Shown in pieces: positions 63,294 through 64,000 of a DNA stretch of 64,000 nucleotides. The DNA is taken from the NCBI GenBank assembly GCA_039566865.1, contig CM076955.1, positions 15,149,501 to 15,213,500 on the forward strand, in the 5' to 3' direction. Every line of letters begins with the position of its first letter. The first letter of the stretch is position 1. The DNA comes from Aurelia coerulea (lineage: Eukaryota; Cnidaria; Scyphozoa; Semaeostomeae; Ulmaridae). The translations under genes were made by a program, and so were the position numbers. The notes under the pieces were generated by a model. The model was not told the DNA's origin, ran no database searches, and saw only the letters and a list, made by a program, of their open reading frames with translations.

Positions 63294-64000
63294 TACCGGG
63301 TGTCCCAAAATTATGTATTATTGTTTGATTGCTTACATGTCCATAACCAATTAACCAATTTTGAAAAACTTTGTTTTATTTGATTGCCTGAAGGCTAAAT
63401 TGTATTTGAAGATGTTGGTTGTGGTTTTACGACGGCGTTTTCATGTCGAAAAGGAGACTGATAAACCTGCTCAAATTCAAGCCTTAGATGACACGAGAAA
63501 GAAACGGCCTATTCTTCCAGTTAACATTTTAGATGTGATACAAAAGGCTGAAGTCTGAAGAACTCGTATTCATATTCTCTGAATTCAGTATTAACTAAAT
63601 TCGTATTCTCTGGATGACATATATTCTCTGAACGACATACAAGCTCAGCCTTTTGTATCACATCTAAAGTGTTGACTGGAAAAATAGGCCTTTTCTTTTT
63701 CATGCCATCTAAGGCTTGAATTTTAGCAGGTTTATCGATCTTCTTTTCGACATGGAGACATCGGCGTAAAACTACAACGATTATCTTCGAATACAATTTA
63801 TCCTTTCAGCAACAAGGACAGACTTTGTAAGACAATAGCATGAGTTGGTTTTGATTGACACCGCAATTCAAAGCGATTAGCGATCGCAGACAAAGGAAAT
63901 TCTCTCAACCAGAAATTCAAAACAAACAAAGCTGCAAAAGTTTCTCTGAAACACAGGTGCTAGCACGCTCGTTGTGCATTCCAGAAATTGTTTTTAAGAG
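63294..64000. mobile_element. Mariner-like element, left part, with internal inverted repeat
   Basis: TA then CCGGGTGTCCCAAAA at 63296, the same terminus as 49557-50148. Inside, 63411-63555 and 63640-63778 are inverted repeats of each other (GTTTTACG, ATGTCGAAAAG, TAAACCTGCT, ATTTTAGATGTGATACAAAAGG in mirror order) around an ~85-bp spacer with TTCTCTGAA repeats. The right end lies beyond the window, so overall size is unknown. Confidence 0.65.

Overview
This is eukaryotic, almost certainly invertebrate animal DNA. There is no operon structure. Non-LTR retrotransposons of the CR1/L2/jockey-like group, a Ty3/gypsy element, many short terminal-inverted-repeat elements (MITEs) and G/C homopolymer tracts dominate, and the one complete protein gene encodes a type II membrane alpha-1,3-fucosyltransferase. 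The LINE proteins resemble those I associate with cnidarians, but that is an impression and not a proof. I see no rRNA, tRNA or CRISPR.

Layout. 0.3-3.2 kb: hairpin-rich satellite (192-bp unit, 734-bp higher-order unit). 3.2-9.3 kb: MITEs and inverted repeats. 9.3-10.4 kb: a TIR element filled by a 31-bp minisatellite. 10.9-14.8 kb: two LINE remnants with nested MITEs. 15.0-15.9 kb: a TTAA element. 17.2-25.2 kb: a minus-strand gypsy element with very short LTRs, carrying five later insertions and itself inserted into an older LINE. 25.3-37.4 kb: LINE copies (one with an intact 727-codon frame) and MITEs. 38.7-44.2 kb: the most gene-like part, with an F-box-like frame, two candidate exons encoding a membrane segment, the fucosyltransferase gene and a broken partial duplicate of it. 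47.1-48.6 kb: a TIR element holding an array of CCAAT boxes in front of an ATG and a splice-donor-like site. 49.1-56.5 kb: abutting and nested elements ending in a 3.7-kb foldback with G-quadruplex-type GGGGAAC arrays. 57.5-64 kb: LINE ends and MITEs.

Most of the window is best read as a record of insertions. Target-site duplications can be read directly for about fifteen elements. Four MITEs (three sharing AGCA(T/A)AG-type ends) have 9-bp duplications; several elements with long G tracts at or near their ends have 8-bp duplications; four use TTAA. In several places the interrupted reading frame is continuous once the insert and one duplication copy are ignored, which fixes insert borders to the base. 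The most distinctive points are a possible self-priming signal in the gypsy element (9-nt complementarity between LTR and the primer-site position), the G-tract MITE group with internally repeated short motifs, the minisatellite-filled TIR element, and the GGGGAAC foldback.
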